Below, one piece after another: positions 6,549 through 8,475 of a stretch of 8,475 nucleotides of DNA. Origin of the DNA: an uncultured Thermoanaerobacterales bacterium (GTDB taxonomy: Bacteria; Bacillota; Clostridia; Christensenellales; UBA1242); the NCBI GenBank assembly GCA_900557695.1, contig USTP01000041.1:1-8475 (forward strand), read 5' to 3'. Position numbers and translations under genes: made by a program. Below the pieces are notes generated by a model. It saw only the letters and a program-made list of their open reading frames with translations. It did no database searches and had not been told where the DNA came from. The first letter of the stretch is position 1; each line of letters starts with the position of its first letter.

Positions 6549-6657
6549 TTTTTGCTCCCATAGCTAGGGGAGCTGGCTACGAAGTAGCCTGAAGGGTTGT
6601 TTAATTTACTACCTCTCAGGCACTGCGTGCCAGCTCTCCTAGCAAGGAGAGCAAAAA
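6549..6657. repeat. Cloverleaf-like palindromic intergenic repeat (MITE-like)
   Basis: The two outer arms are imperfect reverse complements: TTTTTGCTCCCATAGCTAGG from the left against TTTTTGCTCTCCTTGCTAGG read from the right on the other strand. Inside lie local hairpins GCTCCC/GGGGAGC (6554-6573), GGCTAC/GTAGCC (6575-6589), GGCAC/GTGCC (6619-6631) and GCTCTCC/GGAGAGC (6633-6652), joined by a central AT-rich spacer. It encodes no protein. The form resembles the short palindromic intergenic repeats scattered in gut Clostridia genomes, probably mobilised in trans or acting as structured RNA. Flanking target duplications are not obvious. Confidence 0.75.
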
Positions 6658-6760
6658 CTATGAATAGTTTTACAAAATGGCCAAGAAAAAAGTAGTATTA
6701 GGCGGCTTGGTTTAAATATTTTTTTGGCATAGCTTTCGTCAAAGTTCAAGCTTGGCTTTA

Positions 6761-6839
6761 GGGTGGCTTGAAAGTTTCAACCCACCCCATGGCTTTCGCT
6801 TGACTTTTCCTCTCCCCACAAAGCTTTCGCCTTGCGGGG
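6761..6839. repeat. Cluster of GC-rich hairpins with repeated GCTTTCG words
   Basis: GGGTGG-c-TTGAAA (6761-6773) mirrors TTTCAA-c-CCACCC (6775-6787), a 12-bp inverted repeat with one mismatched pair and a one-base centre. CCCCACAAAG (6814-6823) pairs imperfectly with CCTTGCGGGG (6830-6839). The word GCTTTCG occurs at 6732, 6792 and 6823; on the minus strand it reads CGAAAGC, which suits GNRA-type loops. It could be a decayed repeat element or a structured RNA; no function is assigned. Confidence 0.5.
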
Positions 6840-6929
6840 CCCCCAAAAAAGGGAAGTAAATGACCTACTGGAATTTTTTTAATATCAAAAATCACTAGAC
6901 GCCTTAGATTGTGTATATAAGAAAATTTC

Positions 6930-6977
6930 AAAAAAAATTCCAGGCAGACTCGTATTTGCATACGACTGTCTATCTGG
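6930..6977 (-). terminator. Second, diverged terminator-like hairpin
   Basis: CCAGGCAGACTCGTA (6940-6954) pairs with TACGACTGTCTATCTGG (6961-6977), with a 2-nt bulge, one mismatch and one G-T pair, around TTTGCA. On the minus strand it is followed by GGAATT and eight T. It is probably a back-up terminator for the ribosomal operon, duplicated from or into the module closer to rpsR. Confidence 0.6.
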
Positions 6978-7118
6978 GGTTTTGCGGTTTATGAACTTAG
7001 AATTGTAAAACAAATACAGGAACTAGGGGGCATAGTTTAGCTTTAGAAGAAGGGAACAAAAAATCAAAAATAATTTAGAAACCTTTTGGGGCATAGTTTG
7101 CTATTATAAGAAATAAAC

Positions 7119-7170
7119 AAAAAAATTCCAGCAGGGAGTTTATTTACATAAATGACCTACTGGAATTTTT
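7119..7170 (-). terminator. Intrinsic terminator of the rpsF-ssb-rpsR operon
   Basis: Arms 7121-7135 and 7156-7170 pair over 15 bp with one mismatch, and the loop holds a further TTTAT/ATAAA pair. Read on the minus strand the stem ends in a run of seven T (7125-7119). It lies 40 nt past the rpsR stop. A T run on the plus side means it could also stop transcription coming from the left. Confidence 0.8.
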
Positions 7171-7209
7171 GTAGTTTATGAACTTAGAATTGTAAAATAT
7201 GCCCCAAAA

Positions 7210-7482
7210 CTAGTTGGTTTTGTATGGCAACAAAGCCATAACCCTAGCCTTCTTTATAGCATTAGTTAGCTCTCTTTGATGTTTAGCACAAACACCAGTT
7301 GTTCTTCTTGGGATGATTTTGCCTTTCTCTGTCATATATTTTCTTAAACGAGCAGTGTCTTTATAATCAATCTCTTCAACTTTATCTGTGCAGAAAGAGC
7401 ATACTTTCTTTGGGCTCTTTCTAACCTTTTTAGGGTTCTTGTCATCATAAGAAGCGTTGTTATTTTTAACTTGCTTTTTCAT
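7210..7482 (-). CDS. rpsR: 30S ribosomal protein bS18
   Basis: Small-subunit ribosomal protein that pairs with bS6 on the platform of the 30S subunit. It is 90 residues; the conserved core is SFCTDKVEEIDYKD (29-42), GKIIPRRTTGVCAKHQREL (54-72) and the ending KKARVMALLPY (77-87). Cys28, Cys31, Cys65 and His68 make it the zinc-binding (C+) form. The basic N-terminal ~24 residues are variable. The start is supported by AAGGAG (plus positions 7490-7495), 7 nt upstream. It is last in the rpsF-ssb-rpsR operon, 62 nt after ssb, and is followed by terminators. Confidence 0.97.
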   Translation of the reverse strand: MKKQVKNNNASYDDKNPKKVRKSPKKVCSFCTDKVEEIDYKDTARLRKYMTEKGKIIPRRTTGVCAKHQRELTNAIKKARVMALLPYKTN

Positions 7483-7544
7483 ATTGCTTCTCCTTAATTT
7501 TTTTATAGTTTAACCCAAACCTACAATATAAAAATAGATTTTGG

Positions 7545-7961
7545 TTAGAATGGAAGATTGTCGTCATCTATTGGCTCAAATTTATTTACAACATCTTTCT
7601 TTGCAGGCTTTTCTTTTGCAGGTTCATCACCCTCGCCATCAGCCTGCCTTGAAGACAAGAACTCAACCTCGTCTGCAACGATTTCGGTTATATATCTTCT
7701 TGTGCCATCTGAGCCATCATAAGACCTAGTTTGAATGCTGCCACAAACTGCTGCTTTGCTACCTTTCTTTAGGTATTTATAGCAGTTGTCTGCCTGACCG
7801 CGCCATACAATAACAGGCAAGAAATCTGCTTCTCTTTCACCATCAACGCCCGCAAATCTACGAGGAACGGCGATTGTGAATTTGCAAAGCGAAATTCCGT
7901 TGTTAGTTGTGGTTAACTCTGGGTCTTTAGTTAGATTACCAATCAAAATAACTTTATTCAT
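7545..7961 (-). CDS. ssb: Single-stranded DNA-binding protein
   Basis: Binds and protects single-stranded DNA and recruits replication, repair and recombination partners. It is 138 residues. The OB-fold spans about 1-103: MNKVILIGNLTKDPEL (1-16), FTIAVPRRF (28-36), DFLPVIVWRGQADN (46-59, with Trp53 at the usual base-stacking position) and EIVADEVEFL (93-102). A Glu/Lys/Pro-rich linker of about 25 residues, shorter than in many SSBs, leads to the conserved acidic tip DDDNLPF (132-138), the docking site for partner proteins. The start follows GAGGAA (plus 7968-7973) by 6 nt, and only 18 nt separate it from rpsF. Co-transcription between rpsF and rpsR is the standard bacterial arrangement. Confidence 0.97.
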   Translation of the reverse strand: MNKVILIGNLTKDPELTTTNNGISLCKFTIAVPRRFAGVDGEREADFLPVIVWRGQADNCYKYLKKGSKAAVCGSIQTRSYDGSDGTRRYITEIVADEVEFLSSRQADGEGDEPAKEKPAKKDVVNKFEPIDDDNLPF

Positions 7962-7979
7962 TTTTATTTCCTCTTTGCT

Positions 7980-8273
7980 TTATTTTTTTACTTTCTTACA
8001 AGTTATCATGTGGCGAACTAAGCCTTCTGTTATTAGAAGCTGATTTTCTAAAACCTGCACTGCAGACTGTGGAGCTTCAAAGTTCATTAAAACATAGTAG
8101 CCTTCATTCTTATAAGCAATAGGGTAGGCGTATTTACGGATACCCCACTTTTCTGGCTCTGAGGCTGTTCCACCATTATTTTCAACAACAGACTTAACTT
8201 TTGCAATAATTTCTTCTTTATTTTCGTCTGGCGTTTGAGCATCAATGATGTATAATATTTCATATGCCTTCAT
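7980..8273 (-). CDS. rpsF: 30S ribosomal protein bS6
   Basis: Small-subunit ribosomal protein that binds the 16S rRNA central domain as a heterodimer with bS18. It is 97 residues, normal for the family. Conserved features are YEILYIIDAQ (4-13), the glycine turn NNGG (32-35), EKWGIRKYAYPI (41-52), GYYVLMNFEAP (58-68) and the helix ending LVRHMI (85-90). The start has an excellent ribosome binding site, AAAGGAGGT, 7 nt upstream (plus 8281-8289). It is the first gene of the operon, driven by a near-consensus promoter and preceded by a structured leader that may provide S6:S18 feedback control. Confidence 0.97.
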   Translation of the reverse strand: MKAYEILYIIDAQTPDENKEEIIAKVKSVVENNGGTASEPEKWGIRKYAYPIAYKNEGYYVLMNFEAPQSAVQVLENQLLITEGLVRHMITCKKVKK

Positions 8274-8280
8274 AATTTCT

Positions 8281-8333
8281 ACCTCCTTTTGGACTCATTC
8301 GGCTTTAGAAAAAATCTAAAGCAAGGAACTGTT
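8281..8333 (-). promoter_or_regulatory. rpsF leader hairpin, candidate S6:S18 autoregulatory element
   Basis: In the minus-strand leader, GCTTTAGA and TCTAAAGC (plus 8302-8322) form a perfect 8-bp stem with a T5 loop. Directly 3' follows CCGAATGAGTCC, and TCCTT (plus 8323-8327) just 5' of the stem can pair with AAGGA inside the Shine-Dalgarno site (plus 8284-8288). A hairpin next to an unpaired CCG that closes over the ribosome binding site resembles the known S6:S18-binding mRNA motif of rpsF leaders. There is no U tract, so it is not a terminator. Confidence 0.5.
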
Positions 8334-8339
8334 GAAATT

Positions 8340-8368
8340 ATTATAACAAAGAGGTTTATATTTTGCAA
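8340..8368 (-). promoter_or_regulatory. Near-consensus sigma-A promoter of rpsF-ssb-rpsR
   Basis: On the minus strand: TTGCAA (plus 8363-8368), 17-nt spacer, perfect TATAAT (plus 8340-8345), with an extended -10 TG one base upstream. The predicted start near 8333 gives a leader of about 60 nt. Upstream sequence (8369-8400) is A/T-rich like an UP element. Confidence 0.85.
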
Positions 8369-8423
8369 GTATTTAATTTATTTTACTATTAAATTATCAA
8401 AAGTTCGCGGGGAAAACTCGTAT

Positions 8424-8475
8424 CTGTCTCTTATACACATCTCAGAGCCCACGAGACTCGACGTCATCTCGTATG
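8424..8475 (-). other. Nextera P7-side sequencing adapter (artefact)
   Basis: Not genomic. Positions 8424-8442 are the reverse-complement Tn5 mosaic end, 8443-8457 the read-2 primer part (with one base different from the standard, a at 8444), 8458-8465 (tcgacgtc) an index-like 8-mer, and 8466-8475 the start of the P7 sequence. Confidence 0.97.

Larger units (their letters stand above)
6930..7197. repeat. Two tandem copies of a hairpin module behind rpsR
   Basis: Copy 1 (6930-7010) and copy 2 (7119-7197) each run: A-tract, ATTCCAG, a hairpin, CTGG, a T-rich stretch, then an identical 24-nt tail (6987-7010 equals 7174-7197, starting GTTTATGAACTTAG). The hairpin interiors differ in sequence but both pair. 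A 22-nt piece of copy 2 (7149-7170) also recurs exactly at 6857-6878. Between the copies, GGGGCATAGTTT occurs twice (7027-7038, 7088-7099), and an inverted partner of TTTTGGGGCAT (7084-7094) lies at 7199-7209 next to the rpsR stop. Confidence 0.75.
6405..7209. other. Gene-free convergent intergenic region full of inverted and direct repeats
   Basis: No convincing gene is seen in either strand over ~800 bp between the ends of the surface-protein gene and rpsR. It contains, in order, the VR hairpin, a terminator-like palindrome, a direct repeat (6493-6515 and 6531-6555, TAAATAAAATT...GAATTT), a cloverleaf-like palindromic repeat, a cluster of GC-rich hairpins, and two tandem hairpin modules. 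No DGR template repeat was found here by eye. Confidence 0.8.

Noticed and set aside
6720..6845. Possible DGR template repeat, because GGCTTTCG recurs near the VR's GGCTTTCGG
   Set aside because: Only 7-8 bases match; the surrounding sequence does not align with the VR and lacks the adenine-rich AAC pattern expected of a template.
6758..6961. 67-codon minus-strand frame in the repeat region
   Set aside because: It runs across palindromes and a terminator stem, has no ribosome binding site, and its composition simply follows the hairpins.
6857..7209. CRISPR array
   Set aside because: The repeats are two or three copies with unequal spacing and palindromic terminator-like form; there are no regular spacers or cas genes.
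7541..7729. 62-codon plus-strand frame opposite ssb
   Set aside because: Shadow of the C-terminal linker of ssb; its low-complexity His/Leu/Gln composition mirrors the other strand.
48..8423. Recoded UGA, because none of the genes ends in TGA
   Set aside because: All eight stops are TAA or TAG, but no in-frame TGA interrupts a gene and tryptophans use TGG; eight stops are too few to argue for an altered code in an AT-rich genome.

Overview
The genomic part of this window (about 48 to 8423) looks like chromosomal DNA of a low-GC, Gram-positive, Clostridia-like bacterium, probably an uncultured gut Firmicute. The case rests on AT-rich genes, consensus sigma-A promoters, strong Shine-Dalgarno sites, intrinsic terminators, a spoVG gene, a zinc-type bS18 and an rpsF-ssb-rpsR operon. 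Both ends are artificial. Positions 1-47 and 8424-8475 are Nextera/Illumina tagmentation adapters with index-like 8-mers, so the window is one tagmented fragment or untrimmed contig and nothing can be said about the neighbours.

Layout, left to right on the plus strand: an MFS-type transporter cut at its N-terminus by the left adapter; tyrS with its own promoter; spoVG with promoter and strong terminator; a short unexplained coding remnant; murC with promoter and terminator; then a secreted or membrane-anchored 488-residue surface protein (4938-6404). On the minus strand, reading in from the right end, is the rpsF-ssb-rpsR operon with a near-consensus promoter and a structured leader that may be an S6:S18 autoregulatory site. 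The two transcription directions converge on a gene-free, repeat-rich stretch (6405-7209). It holds a roughly 109-bp cloverleaf-like palindromic repeat, a cluster of GC-rich hairpins, and two tandem copies of a terminator-like hairpin module behind rpsR.

The most interesting locus is 4754-6432. The surface protein has a signal/anchor segment, four 26-27-residue beta-helix repeats and a C-terminal C-type-lectin-like (DUF6273/FGE-like) domain. Its last ~44 codons are abruptly GC-rich (74 of 120 bases against 46 of 120 just upstream, counted by hand), end in a GFRPAL motif, and are followed 8 nt after the stop by a small GC hairpin. This is the layout of the variable region of a diversity-generating retroelement (DGR) target gene. 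No reverse transcriptase, Avd or template repeat is in the window, so it would be a remote target acted on in trans. A candidate promoter upstream has a G7 tract inside an optimal 17-nt spacer, so expression could also be phase-variable; this part is inference.

The remaining genes are housekeeping: tRNA charging (tyrS), RNA-binding regulation (spoVG), peptidoglycan precursor synthesis (murC), and ribosome plus single-stranded-DNA binding (rpsF-ssb-rpsR). They are expressed as separate short units, not as one functional cluster.
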